From positions 1-64,000 of the forward strand of contig CAZBAI010000008.1 in NCBI GenBank assembly GCA_964490175.1: 64,000 nt of DNA. The letters are read 5' to 3'. Below are positions 25,801-35,030 of this stretch, in pieces (the first letter of the stretch is position 1; the number at the start of each line of letters is the position of its first letter). This stretch comes from RGIG3077 sp964490175 (GTDB lineage: Bacteria; Bacillota; Clostridia; Oscillospirales; Ruminococcaceae). The notes beneath the pieces were generated by a model. It was not told where the DNA came from. It saw nothing but the letters and a program-made list of their open reading frames with translations, and made no database searches. The translations under genes were made by a program, and so were the position numbers.

Positions 25801-26234
25801 CGAAAAGCCGAAAAATGATAGGCGTTATTCTCGATGACGAGGAAATAATTGCCTCGATGGACAAGGGTGCCGGCGTTATTCCCATTGTGCGCAATAAAGA
25901 CGGCACAATCAGCAAAAGCTCGATGAAAAATCTGCTGAATCACGAAAAATTTTCAAGCCTTGACAGATACTGCACCGAAACGCTGAAACGCTGCGGCGAA
26001 AGAATTTTAAGCGGAAACATTGCGGCGCTCCCCTGCGGTGACGCCTGCACCTATTGCGATTATAAAAATGTATGCGGAAATTACCCCAATGAATCTGTAA
26101 TGAGCCTTGAATGCGATACCGAAACCCTTGTTGAAAAAATGCTTTGCGGCGATTATTCATACGGCGATTTTGCAACGGTAAAAACGGCAGTGCCCGATAA
26201 GGAGGACGAAGATGTGGACGAAGGAACAGCTTGA
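22878..26234 (+). CDS. addB: AddB subunit of helicase-nuclease
   Basis: This 1118-residue protein starts with a Walker A-like G-A-V-A-T-G-K-T (7-14). It lacks a full set of helicase motifs and has a C-terminal RecB-type nuclease with V-V-D-Y-K-T-G-K-K. Four cysteines placed to hold the AddB iron-sulfur cluster are visible: one near 747 (T-F-C-S-C-P-F-R) and C-x2-C-x5-C at about 1057-1066. With AddA it processes double-strand breaks for RecA. It overlaps addA by 23 bases. Confidence 0.95.
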   Translation: MLNFILGAVATGKTSTISEKIRRKISGGENVLVIVPEQFTFEYEHMLYSRLGAFDYNKISVKSFKRLALQIIEECGGEHKMYADSVTKSLIMSLAVKYSAENDGLVFYKRLAKNPAFSAMMLDCISDLSQSGLDDSKLTAGLLGLSGTLKEKFTDILNIYFTYCSLLNTHGLSDEKSAISYAASLASKHGFFENKCVFIDEFKSFTADERLLIEAMLAQSDVCCALDTDDEYSKLLHLYSVNRTFSILKNSAQKCNAKITLARTNAANCNTNCDITHISQNIFKSGECEKIKSENVKIIDALNIYNECEYVFAQIKHLVRYEGIRFDEIQIVARDAQMYSAVVSEYAKIYEIPIFESVEKTPYNTALSVFISTALELTFSPFSTETVLMYAKTMLIDIDIAEIAQLENFCYIWEIDGKLWEKEFSQNDSAAKDAEITRKKIIEPLLRLRKKCENTTGDVITQALYEHFEAVNLVDCLDKLTEFNGESAEADSIEQAREMRLLCNALTDTLDIFYTYLHGVEISPAEYRDMLNCALSSAHYSKAPQRLNAVNFAQLQLTRYNSPKVVFILGANEGYFPRNSVTAGMFTSTESLKLSSNGIELAKTDEQIYSEESFAVYAALSAPTKKLYITYPLLDKSNNSKTGAHTLKLIQNLFSNKITLCAERLDDEFYASSKEAAYRRYVRNFGKNTVFEKSCEALLCGDDAYIDRIKALKSGMGAKKQHSLDNTEIIKLLYGTNLKMSASKLETFCSCPFRYYMTYGLKIRPLQKMGITVNEKGSIVHFCLERIFKDFKKEEFLSLSKDSIDSAVALYIKAYRDEHLGGDYRQSEKFEYALNIIAENTSEIIENLQREFSQSDFYPCESEYFIKREFALSVPAIPKAQLTLSGITDRIDLYISSRGRFIRVVDYKTGKKTFSLADLLSGKNMQMFLYLFALTSSDENFCDCANAGVLYYHANEMSPSLARTSSDAELEKLKSKSRKMIGVILDDEEIIASMDKGAGVIPIVRNKDGTISKSSMKNLLNHEKFSSLDRYCTETLKRCGERILSGNIAALPCGDACTYCDYKNVCGNYPNESVMSLECDTETLVEKMLCGDYSYGDFATVKTAVPDKEDEDVDEGTA

Positions 26235-29200
26235 CGCCATTTGCGCACCCAACACAGGGCTGATTGTATCGGCGGCGGCGGGAAGTGGCAAAACCGCTGT
26301 GCTTGTCGAAAGGCTTTGCCGACAAATATGCGACAGCATTCCCGTTCAGAAGATCGTGGTCGTCACCTTTACCGAAGATGCCGCCGCTCAGCTGAAAAAC
26401 CGCCTTTACGACGCAATACGTGAAAAACTCGGAAAAGAGCCGGAAAACGAATGGCTTGCACGTCAGCTGAATATGCTCGGCAGTGCGAAAATATCAACAA
26501 TAAGCTCATTTTGCTTTAATATTATCAGAGAAAACATCAACAGGCTTAATGTTTCGCCGAATTTTAAGATAATCGAAACTGCGCAGGAAAATGTTTTGCT
26601 CAAAAAAGCCGCCGATTCGGCAATTGAAGAAACTTATAAAACAACCCCCGGCGATATTGATATATTAAGCGATTATTTTTGCAAGGATTTTGAAGCCAAG
26701 GCGTGTGCTTTTATCATCAAACTGCATAAATTCTTGGTGTCCATTCCCTTTAAATACGAATATTTAAAAAACGTCGGCGAAAATTTAGCTGTTCTTAAAG
26801 ACGATTGCTCTGCAATTAAAGACGAATACTGCGAATTTATTAAAGAACGGCTTTGCAAAATCGTTTCGCAGTATCGATCGATTTTAAAGCTTTGCAACGG
26901 CGATTTTGAAAGCTATTACGACTATTTTGACAATATTGTAACAGAGCTTTGCGATATTTCAAGCTCGCTTTGTGAAGAAAACATCTTTGAATCGGCACAA
27001 AACATATGCGCATTTTCGCTCAAAAGCATACCGAGGCTCAAGGTCGATAAAGCGCAGGAAACGCAAAAAGTTTTCATCAACGCATTAAAAGACAAGGCGA
27101 AAAAAGACCTTGCAAAGCTTTCGGATATTGTTTTGACCAAAGAACAAATGCAAAGCGATTTTGCAATGCAATCACAGCTGTTTTCTTGCATTGCAAGGCT
27201 GTATTCGGCTTTTGACGCAAAGCTTGAAAAGCTAAAAGCCGATATGAACGGCTTGACCTTTTCCGATGGCGAAACGCTTGCTCTGTCCCTTTTATCGGAC
27301 AAAAACGCAATTGACGGAAAAAGCGATATTGCACGTGAGCTGAGCGAATACTATGAAATAATCGCCTGCGACGAATATCAGGATATAAACAACGTGCAGG
27401 AAATGATTTTTAATCTGATTTCAAAAAGAAACACAAATCTTTTTGCCGTCGGCGATATCAAGCAATCGATATACAGATTTAGGCAGGCAAACCCCAATAT
27501 TTTCCTTGGCACGGTTATGAGCGCTGAAGATTACAGCGGACAAAAAAGAGAGAATATACAAAAAATCGTTTTGGCAAAAAACTTTCGCAGTTCAAAGCAA
27601 ACCGTTGATTTTGTCAATTTAGTTTTTACAAATTTGATGAGCCGAAAATGCGGCGATGTCGATTACGACGACAGCCACCGCCTTGTATACGGCGCAAGCT
27701 TTGATGAAAGCGACAGAAAAACCGAAATTATGCTTGTTGAAACAGATGACGAAAAGCAATATAAATCAGCCGAATCCGACGCAGTTGCGCTGAAAATCAA
27801 GTCTATGCTGGAAAGCGGCGTTACCGTCACGGAATCAAACGGCACAAAGCGCCCATGCACCTACAGCGATTTTTGCATATTGATGAGCACAAAGGCACGC
27901 TTCGGCGAATTTAAAGCTTGCCTTGAAAATTTAGGAATAAAGGTCAGCGCAATATCAAAAGAGGGCTACCTCACTTCACGTGAAATAACGCTTTTGTGTG
28001 ATATTTTGCGCATTATCGACAACCCCACAAGAGATATTTCCGTTGTTGCCGTTCTGCTTTCGCCCATATTCGCACTAACGCCCGACGAAATATCGCAGAT
28101 AAGAATGATAAATCCCGATATTCCTCTTTACAGCGTTATGTCCTCACAGGATATATCAAGCCGTATCGGCAAGACCGCGCTCGAAAAATGTGAACGCTTT
28201 GTCGGCATAATCGATGAAATGCGAATATTCGGCTCAATGTGCGGAATCAGCGAGCTTATCAGAAAAATCTACATAAAAACCGACCTTATTTCGATAATGC
28301 AGCTTTACGGCGACGGCGAAAAAAAATCGGCAAATCTGCGTCTGATGCTCAGCTATGCGCAAAGCTATGAAAGTACATCGACAGGAGGTCTTTCCGGCTT
28401 TTTGCGCTATCTTGATTCCGTGGACAAGAAAAACGGCGACTTAGGCTCGGCTCAGACTGTTTCCGGCTCGGACGATTCGGTATCGCTCACGACGATTCAT
28501 TCTTCAAAAGGGCTTGAATATCCCTTTGTGTTTGTTTGCGATAATCGCCGAAAATTCAACAACAGAGATTTATCCGACGATATTCTGCTTCATAAAGAAC
28601 ACGGCTTCGGCGCTGTATACAAAAGCAAATCTACAATGAAGCACTACGACACATATCTGCACGAAAAAATCAAAAGCTGCTCACTGCGTGAATCGCTCAG
28701 TGAAAGTATGCGGCTTTTATATGTAGCGCTGACAAGAGCAAAGGAGCGGCTTTTTATAACGCTCAGCTGTGACAGCGTGCTGAAAAACAAGCTTTGCAGT
28801 ACCGCATTTGCACTTAATTCGCCCGGCGGCACAGACCCTCTTTGCGCCGTATGCTTTGAGGATTGGCTCATCAACGCACTTGTTTGCGATGAAAACGCAA
28901 ATGCACTTTGCGCACTTGTGCCCGAAAGCTTTCCGACAAAAACCAAAACGGATATGACAATCAGCGTGATAAATCCAAATAGCGAATTTTATAAAAATAC
29001 GAAAAAACACACCGAACCTACAATTGACAAAGAGCTTTGCAAGCGCCTTGAAAGAAGCTTTAGCTTTGCAAATTTTGAAAGTCATGAGCTTTATGCAAAG
29101 CTTAATGTAACGGAGCTTGTAAACTCGCAAAAAATATCGCTCAAAACACCGCTGTTTGCTTCAAATCACCCTTTCGGCGCCGTTAAGGGAAATGCCGTGC

Positions 29201-29694
29201 ACAGCTTTATGCAGCTTTGCGATTTGCGCTGCTCGAATGCCAAGCTTGAACTTTCAAGACTGCATTCTGCCGGAATTATTCAGAGCGCTTACCTAAAGCT
29301 TATCGATACCGACTCTTTGCAAGCGTTTTTCGATTCGCACTTAGCCCGAATGCTAAAACACGCAAAATACATAAATCGTGAATATGAATATCTTGTTTGC
29401 ATTAAAGATTTGCCCTGCGACAGCCGTTTGTTCGGTCAAATAATACCGATTGAATACAAGGGAACGGATACAATGCTGCAAGGCGTGATAGACTGCCTTT
29501 TTGAAACCTGCGATGGCAAGCTTGTTTTGCTCGATTACAAAACCGACAGAGCAACGCCCGAAGATATCAAAATGCGATATCGCAATCAGCTTATTACATA
29601 TGCCGAATGCATAAACGTATTTATGCGCAAAAAGGTCGATTTTGTGTATATATGGTCTTTTGAAAACAACTGTGCAATCGAAATTAACGTTTGA
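26212..29694 (+). CDS. addA: AddA subunit of helicase-nuclease
   Basis: This 1160-residue UvrD-type helicase has S-A-A-A-G-S-G-K-T-A (about 20-29), D-E-Y-Q-D near 385, G-D-I-K-Q-S-I-Y-R-F-R, T-I-H-S-S-K-G-L-E-Y and V-A-L-T-R-A-K-E-R. A RecB-type nuclease ends in L-L-D-Y-K-T-D-R (about 1107). It unwinds DNA from breaks and cuts one strand, with AddB cutting the other. GGAGGA lies before the ATG, inside the end of addB. Confidence 0.97.
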   Translation: MWTKEQLDAICAPNTGLIVSAAAGSGKTAVLVERLCRQICDSIPVQKIVVVTFTEDAAAQLKNRLYDAIREKLGKEPENEWLARQLNMLGSAKISTISSFCFNIIRENINRLNVSPNFKIIETAQENVLLKKAADSAIEETYKTTPGDIDILSDYFCKDFEAKACAFIIKLHKFLVSIPFKYEYLKNVGENLAVLKDDCSAIKDEYCEFIKERLCKIVSQYRSILKLCNGDFESYYDYFDNIVTELCDISSSLCEENIFESAQNICAFSLKSIPRLKVDKAQETQKVFINALKDKAKKDLAKLSDIVLTKEQMQSDFAMQSQLFSCIARLYSAFDAKLEKLKADMNGLTFSDGETLALSLLSDKNAIDGKSDIARELSEYYEIIACDEYQDINNVQEMIFNLISKRNTNLFAVGDIKQSIYRFRQANPNIFLGTVMSAEDYSGQKRENIQKIVLAKNFRSSKQTVDFVNLVFTNLMSRKCGDVDYDDSHRLVYGASFDESDRKTEIMLVETDDEKQYKSAESDAVALKIKSMLESGVTVTESNGTKRPCTYSDFCILMSTKARFGEFKACLENLGIKVSAISKEGYLTSREITLLCDILRIIDNPTRDISVVAVLLSPIFALTPDEISQIRMINPDIPLYSVMSSQDISSRIGKTALEKCERFVGIIDEMRIFGSMCGISELIRKIYIKTDLISIMQLYGDGEKKSANLRLMLSYAQSYESTSTGGLSGFLRYLDSVDKKNGDLGSAQTVSGSDDSVSLTTIHSSKGLEYPFVFVCDNRRKFNNRDLSDDILLHKEHGFGAVYKSKSTMKHYDTYLHEKIKSCSLRESLSESMRLLYVALTRAKERLFITLSCDSVLKNKLCSTAFALNSPGGTDPLCAVCFEDWLINALVCDENANALCALVPESFPTKTKTDMTISVINPNSEFYKNTKKHTEPTIDKELCKRLERSFSFANFESHELYAKLNVTELVNSQKISLKTPLFASNHPFGAVKGNAVHSFMQLCDLRCSNAKLELSRLHSAGIIQSAYLKLIDTDSLQAFFDSHLARMLKHAKYINREYEYLVCIKDLPCDSRLFGQIIPIEYKGTDTMLQGVIDCLFETCDGKLVLLDYKTDRATPEDIKMRYRNQLITYAECINVFMRKKVDFVYIWSFENNCAIEINV

Positions 29695-29717
29695 CATTTT
29701 TGAAAGGAATGATGTGA

Positions 29718-30926
29718 TTGAAAAATATTGCAAGCTATTTAATCGCCGTTGTTTTATCGGTGCTGTATATGTATTTTCTTGATGAGGAAAGCGGGCTTGT
29801 TATAACCGCAATTATGCTGATCACACCGCTGATTTCGTTTATAATTACCTTTTTAAGCCTTAGGCTGACAAAAATATACGTAAATGCCAAAACCGATATA
29901 ATTACCTGCGGCGACGCCTTTGAAGCGGAAATTGACATAAAACGCACTTTGCCGATAATTTCGCCCACTGTTATAATTGATTTTGAAGTCAGTGCAAATT
30001 TCAATCAATATCCGTCGTTTTCGCAAAAATTTTCGCCGCAGATGAATAAAGAGTCAAGATATTGCGTGAAAATTCCGTCAAAATATGCAACATGCGGCTC
30101 GGTATCGGTAAAATCCGTTAAATTTTCAGACTTTCTCGGAATATTTTCATTAAAATCAAAGTGCGATTATCCCGAATTTAAAATTGCGATAATACCGAAA
30201 ATCATACCGAGTGAAAAGGACAATATCTTATTCGATTCGCTTGCTTTGAATTTTTCCTATGATGATGAGCAGGAAAGCTCTGCAAATGCTTACTCAATGC
30301 ACACTTCTCCCGGATATGAGCATCGTGAATATGTCGATTCCGACCCGCTAAAGCGCATAAACTGGAAAATGTCGTCAAAACTCGGCAAACTTATGGTGCG
30401 CCTCGACGAGCATTTGAGCGCTTCAATGCCGATTTTTTTTATTGATCTCAGCGCAAATGCGGAAATTGCGGAAATTTTGTCCGAAGAATCCGATGAGCAA
30501 AAGTCAATACTGTTTTCATCGCTTTACAGCCGTGCAAGCAAGCTGCTTGCCAACGTTTTGGGAACGCTTTCTTACTTTACCGACAATTCTATCGAATGCA
30601 AGGTTTTTTGCACAAGTTTTTCAAAACCTGTCATCTGCGAAAACAAAGCCGACATATCAAGCCTTGCAATTGACATTGCCAAGGCATCTATAACGGATAT
30701 TGAAAACAGCCGAAGTCTTGAAGATGTTTTTTCCGATATATCGGAAGAAAGCAGTCTTGTTTATTGCAGTTTTTCACGCAATCCCGATATTGAAAAATTT
30801 TTGCGTCTTTGCAAAAACAAAAGTGCAAGCGCTTCAATACTGTTGGCTTCAAGCAAAACAAACGCCGATCTTTCCGGCGTTGATGCTTACTTCTACAATT
30901 CCGACAATGCTTTGAAACGCTTCTAA
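29718..30926 (+). CDS. DUF58 domain membrane protein
   Basis: This 402-residue protein has two N-terminal membrane helices, a beta-rich middle and the DUF58 signature Y-x-x-x-D-P-x-K-R-I-N-W-K-x-S (about 210-225), followed by a von Willebrand-like half. It usually partners a MoxR ATPase and a TgpA-type transglutaminase. The second partner follows directly, but no MoxR gene is seen here. The start is TTG, with AAAGGA about 10 bases upstream. Confidence 0.88.
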   Translation: MKNIASYLIAVVLSVLYMYFLDEESGLVITAIMLITPLISFIITFLSLRLTKIYVNAKTDIITCGDAFEAEIDIKRTLPIISPTVIIDFEVSANFNQYPSFSQKFSPQMNKESRYCVKIPSKYATCGSVSVKSVKFSDFLGIFSLKSKCDYPEFKIAIIPKIIPSEKDNILFDSLALNFSYDDEQESSANAYSMHTSPGYEHREYVDSDPLKRINWKMSSKLGKLMVRLDEHLSASMPIFFIDLSANAEIAEILSEESDEQKSILFSSLYSRASKLLANVLGTLSYFTDNSIECKVFCTSFSKPVICENKADISSLAIDIAKASITDIENSRSLEDVFSDISEESSLVYCSFSRNPDIEKFLRLCKNKSASASILLASSKTNADLSGVDAYFYNSDNALKRF

Positions 30927-30958
30927 CTTATTTTTTTCGCAAAAAAGGAGGACTTTAT

Positions 30959-33352
30959 ATGGCGCAAAACCAACCGAAATACCGCAAAAGCAAAATGATA
31001 ATATTGCAAAAAGCGTTTAATGCCATTCCGATAATATTTGCCGCCTTTGTCAGCGCAAGCTTTGTGTGGCACTTTACCGCTTCAAAAACGCCGTTTATCC
31101 TTTCGTTTGCCGCAGCGCTTGTTTATCAGGCAATTTTGTTTGCCGTATTCGACATTGCCCGAAAGCCCGGGCGCAAGCTGTTGTTCGCAGTTTATATCAC
31201 GCTGATTATGCTAATAACTCCGCATTTAAGCGACTTGTACGAAACAATTATGTATTCGCACGCCGACTCGCTTATGGCGGGGGCAAACATGGTTGATTGG
31301 TTCTTCGCAAGCGGATCGTACACCGAATATAATCCGGGATTTTGCTGCTATTTGCTCATGAGCATTTCACTGCCGATAGGTGCGGCTGTATATTATTACA
31401 CAAAGTTTTATTTAAGGATATCGGTGCTGTTTTTAATTGCGCTGTTTCCGCCTGTTATTTACGCTAAGGATTACGAATCATACCCTACATTTTTCTGTGT
31501 GATTTTGCTGCTTTTGTTCTTTTTAACGATAATCTACTGCCGATATATAAAGACCGAATCGAATTTCAATCAAAACGGCGATATCACCGAAAGTTTAGGC
31601 TATTCACCGACATTTCGCCGCTCGACCGCAGTATTTCTTGCAATTTCGCTGATTGTCGCCATAATCGTTCCCAAGCCGGATATTGATGACAAGCGACAGG
31701 CATTTGATGATTTCACGCAGAACAAATTTTCAAGCCCTGTCGGCAGAATCACAAGTGATTTTTCTCAAACCTCAAACGGAAACAACAATTTTGCAAGCGC
31801 AAACCGTGATATTGCCCATGTTGAAGCAAATGAATTGCTCAACCTTAAAACACAGTGCTTTTATTATTATGACCACCAAGATGATGTATGGTACCCTCTT
31901 TCGCAAGATTCGGAAATTGTTAATTCATCGGAGCTTGTAGGCATAATGGTACAGGGAAAAAGCGCACAGGGCACTATTGATATTCAACAAACATACAGCC
32001 CTGCGGCACTTATTGAAAGTATAATATACGCCTGCAACAAAAACAGCACCTTTGCCGAAAAATACAACTTAACGGCACTTTCAAACGAAAAATACGATTT
32101 GGGCGATTATGAATCGTGCTTGAGCTATTACATTGTGCAGGACGGTTTTTATCCCTCGTATTTTTTCGCACCAGAAAACGCATTTAGCGTTAATATTAAA
32201 TCTTGCAAAAGCAAGCTTGAAATCAGAAAAAGCGACTCGGACGTGCTGTATGCGCGCGATGCCGAAAAAGGCACTCTGCTTTGCTGCTCGCCCGGTCAGC
32301 CGGTAACGTTTGAATATATATCGCCGAGCCTTATCTATGATGACAGAGTGCAAACCGTTTTAAGAGCGCTTTCATACGATAATTACGGCAGATTTCTCTC
32401 TGACCTACTTGCCGTAATAGGCTCTGACGCATTATACGATGACGATACGGTATATAACGCCTACTACGAATATTATAAGCAAAACGCAATCTACGAAAGC
32501 GAATCGAAAAGGGTTTTTACAAAAAAAATCCGTGACCTTGCCGATGATATAACCGACGGACTGTATTCGGATTATGAAAAAGCAAAAGCAATTGAGCAAT
32601 ATTTCACCGAAAGCGGATTTGAATACAGCACCGACTACGTATGCCCCGAGGGCGAAAATATAACTCATTTTTTGTTTGAATCGCACGAAGGCTCATGCTA
32701 TCACTACGCAACGGCGATGACATTGCTTTGCAGAAGCGTTGGTCTGAACGCCCGATACTGCGAAGGCTTTTCATATTCCGAAAAGGCGAAAACATCATAT
32801 TCTTCAACCGGAATGCCCGTATATCTTATCAGTGAGGATTGTTCGCACGCCTTTTGCGAAGTATATATATCCGGATATGGCTGGATGCGCTTTGAACCGA
32901 CCGTTGCCGACAGCTCAATGCCGATAAGCACGGCTCAAATCATAAAAATGGTCGTAATTACCGTCATTGCAACGCCGATTGCGGCATTGCTCTTTACCCT
33001 TGTCATTTTTCCGATTTCGGAGCGGCTGTATCTTTTAATACTCGCAAAATCGGGCAAGGATGCCGCTTTGTGCCGATATATTATTAAATCGCTCAAAAAA
33101 ACAATCAAGTCAAAACACGGCAAATCGGCTTTTGAAATTGCTTTTGAAGCGCAAACGCTTTCGGGCGTTGATATGTCTTGCCTGTCAAAACTGTTTGACG
33201 CCTGTATTTACGGCGATTGCCGATTAAATTCCAAGCAAATAAAAAGCATAATCTGCGATTATTATGCATTTAAAAAAGCCTTTGCACGGCGAAAACGCCA
33301 TGCAAAGGCAAATACCGAAGTGCGCCGACAAAAGGCTCTGCAAGCAAATTAA
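30959..33352 (+). CDS. Transglutaminase-like membrane protein (TgpA type)
   Basis: This 797-residue protein has about six N-terminal membrane helices, a large external part containing a transglutaminase core with G-S-C-Y-H-Y-A-T-A (catalytic Cys), C-S-H-A-F-C-E-V-Y (His) and W-M-R-F-E-P-T (Asp position replaced by E-P), one more membrane helix (about 660-685) and a basic cytoplasmic tail. It pairs with the upstream DUF58 gene. The substrate is unknown. The last codons contain a terminator for the gene on the other strand. Confidence 0.87.
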   Translation: MAQNQPKYRKSKMIILQKAFNAIPIIFAAFVSASFVWHFTASKTPFILSFAAALVYQAILFAVFDIARKPGRKLLFAVYITLIMLITPHLSDLYETIMYSHADSLMAGANMVDWFFASGSYTEYNPGFCCYLLMSISLPIGAAVYYYTKFYLRISVLFLIALFPPVIYAKDYESYPTFFCVILLLLFFLTIIYCRYIKTESNFNQNGDITESLGYSPTFRRSTAVFLAISLIVAIIVPKPDIDDKRQAFDDFTQNKFSSPVGRITSDFSQTSNGNNNFASANRDIAHVEANELLNLKTQCFYYYDHQDDVWYPLSQDSEIVNSSELVGIMVQGKSAQGTIDIQQTYSPAALIESIIYACNKNSTFAEKYNLTALSNEKYDLGDYESCLSYYIVQDGFYPSYFFAPENAFSVNIKSCKSKLEIRKSDSDVLYARDAEKGTLLCCSPGQPVTFEYISPSLIYDDRVQTVLRALSYDNYGRFLSDLLAVIGSDALYDDDTVYNAYYEYYKQNAIYESESKRVFTKKIRDLADDITDGLYSDYEKAKAIEQYFTESGFEYSTDYVCPEGENITHFLFESHEGSCYHYATAMTLLCRSVGLNARYCEGFSYSEKAKTSYSSTGMPVYLISEDCSHAFCEVYISGYGWMRFEPTVADSSMPISTAQIIKMVVITVIATPIAALLFTLVIFPISERLYLLILAKSGKDAALCRYIIKSLKKTIKSKHGKSAFEIAFEAQTLSGVDMSCLSKLFDACIYGDCRLNSKQIKSIICDYYAFKKAFARRKRHAKANTEVRRQKALQAN
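33278..33309 (-). terminator. Terminator of the nucleotidyltransferase gene, inside the transglutaminase CDS
   Basis: GCCTTTGCA-C-GGCG (33278-33291) pairs with CGCC-A-TGCAAAGGC (33296-33309) around a 4-base loop. In minus-strand RNA the C/A position becomes a U-G wobble, so the stem is 14 bp, directly followed by UUUUUU. It lies 40 bases past the minus-strand stop at 33349 and within codons of the convergent plus-strand gene. Confidence 0.75.
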
Positions 33353-34506
33353 ATTCCGAGGCTGTCAAACATCATTTTGGTTTTGCTCGCCTGCTCGGAG
33401 GATACATTTGCAACATCTGCAAGCTTGTAGAGCTTTTTACTCACAAAAACAGCCCTAAAGGCACGGTGAACATAAGCTGCGGGAAGCAGCAATATGCATT
33501 TTTTTACATAGGGAAATAAAAGCTTCATATACTCAACTTCGGGAAACATCACCGAAAAAGCGCCTTTAAGCTTTGCTTTCCTCGTAATTTTCGGTTTATC
33601 CATTTTCTTGACAACCGTATTTTGAATGTTGCGTGATTCTTTGCCGTATGCGCCGCTTGAATATATATATTCGGCAAGCTGTTTGTCAAGCGGCGATTCC
33701 TCGGCGTTTTCAAACCACACTCTTGCCAGCGACAAAAACGATGAATAAAACTTATAAAGTCCTATGCTTTCAAGCTCCGATTTGAATTTTTCGCTTTCAA
33801 GCTCAGTCTTGTGCTTTTGTGTATAAAGATACATATCAAGCACATTTCTGATTCCGCAGCCCCCGCGTGAAAAATGCTTATATGTATGATAAACTATATG
33901 TTTTGCCGCTTCAATCGTATTAAACGAAGCGTTATACTGTTTTGCGTCGGCAATTGCGGCTTTGCAAATTTCATCAAAATAATCCCTGTATTTTTCATCG
34001 CTTGTAAGCCGACTGTGGATTTCAACATTCATAGCCGGCTTTAAAATATATTTATTGTGATGGCTTTTTCCGAACGATTCACACTCATAGCCTAAATTTT
34101 TCATCACGCTGTCGGCTTCATATTGCTTGCTTCCGACATATATATCAAGGTCGGACATTCTGCGCATATCACCGTGCGGATAACAATTTTTAACGGCAAA
34201 TCCTTTGAGAGGTATATAATAAATCTTTTCATTTTCAAACTCGGTGCAAATTCTCTCAAACTCAATCTGCTGAATTGAATCAACTGCCGACATCTGCGAA
34301 ACGTGCTTTGTCCATTTCTCCCAAAAATCGGGTTTTTCATCAAGCAATTCAACGCCGTAATACGCTATGCATTCAACCAAATGGCTTTTGGCAAAGTTAT
34401 AAATTTTTTCAAAACTCAGCGTTTTAGGTCGAATTTGCGGCGCTTTGCCGAGAATGCCGCAAACGCAAAGGTGTGCCGTATAGCCGCCCAGTGTTGTAAT
34501 ATCCAT
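33349..34506 (-). CDS. Nucleotidyltransferase family protein (PF14907 type)
   Basis: This 385-residue protein has the central motif L-K-G-F-A-V-K-x-x-Y, R-x-M-S-D-L-D-I-Y-V and a later N-V-E-I-H-S-R-L, which form the divalent-metal centre of a polymerase-beta-type nucleotidyltransferase (Uncharacterised nucleotidyltransferase family). Some relatives sit in RiPP clusters and phosphorylate peptides, but the substrate here is unknown. It is read convergently to the transglutaminase gene, overlapping by 4 bases. Confidence 0.82.
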   Translation of the reverse strand: MDITTLGGYTAHLCVCGILGKAPQIRPKTLSFEKIYNFAKSHLVECIAYYGVELLDEKPDFWEKWTKHVSQMSAVDSIQQIEFERICTEFENEKIYYIPLKGFAVKNCYPHGDMRRMSDLDIYVGSKQYEADSVMKNLGYECESFGKSHHNKYILKPAMNVEIHSRLTSDEKYRDYFDEICKAAIADAKQYNASFNTIEAAKHIVYHTYKHFSRGGCGIRNVLDMYLYTQKHKTELESEKFKSELESIGLYKFYSSFLSLARVWFENAEESPLDKQLAEYIYSSGAYGKESRNIQNTVVKKMDKPKITRKAKLKGAFSVMFPEVEYMKLLFPYVKKCILLLPAAYVHRAFRAVFVSKKLYKLADVANVSSEQASKTKMMFDSLGI

Positions 34507-34554
34507 ATATTTTGTCCTTTTGCTGTATTTTTAAGGCAACATGCCCTCAATCCA

Positions 34555-34583
34555 AGTATACCACACAAATTTTGATTTTGCAA
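34555..34583 (-). promoter_or_regulatory. Promoter of the nucleotidyltransferase gene
   Basis: On the minus strand TTGCAA (34578-34583), 17 bases and TATACT (34555-34560), just downstream of the BofC-like gene. Confidence 0.55.
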
Positions 34584-34590
34584 CAAAAAA

Positions 34591-34914
34591 TCAACCGGTG
34601 TAATCTTCAATCAGCATATCAAGCTCGTTTTGCGTGCCGACGGCAATCCCCTGTTTGAGCAGTTCTCTGTCATATTCGCTTAAATATGTTATGTCAAAAT
34701 CAAGCGTTTGATACGGCGATGGCGCATCACCCCGAAACAGCCCTAATTTTCCGTTGTATTCTTTCAGCACAAACGAAACCGACAAATCGCTCTCTCTCAC
34801 AGTCAAAGCCTTATTCTTGTGCGAATACGATATCATAAAGCCGATTATAATAATCATTGCGCAAGCAAAAAGCGTAAAAGACAATATATACAAATATTTT
34901 CTGCGTGCCGTCAT
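34591..34914 (-). CDS. Small membrane-anchored protein, BofC C-terminal-like
   Basis: This 107-residue protein has one N-terminal membrane helix (about 8-30). The external domain has F-V-L-K-E-Y-N-G-K-L-G-L-F-R, P-Y-Q-T-L-D and a conserved-looking S-E-Y-D-R-E-L-L-K-Q-G-I segment. That pattern is common in clostridial proteins annotated as BofC C-terminal domain. Its role is not established; BofC itself restrains the sigma-K checkpoint in Bacillus. Confidence 0.6.
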   Translation of the reverse strand: MTARRKYLYILSFTLFACAMIIIIGFMISYSHKNKALTVRESDLSVSFVLKEYNGKLGLFRGDAPSPYQTLDFDITYLSEYDRELLKQGIAVGTQNELDMLIEDYTG

Positions 34915-34997
34915 GCGAATTTGCCCCTTTCCCTTTTCAACATACTTTTATCCGTATTATTTCACGTGATTTTTTTTATATTCATTATATTTTGCAC

Positions 34998-35026
34998 TTG
35001 TAAAATTTTATCGGCTGTGATATAAT
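34998..35026 (+). promoter_or_regulatory. Promoter of the YdjI-like gene
   Basis: TTGTAA (34998-35003), 17 bases and TATAAT (35021-35026), about 60 bases before the start codon. Confidence 0.7.
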
Positions 35027-35030
35027 TAAA

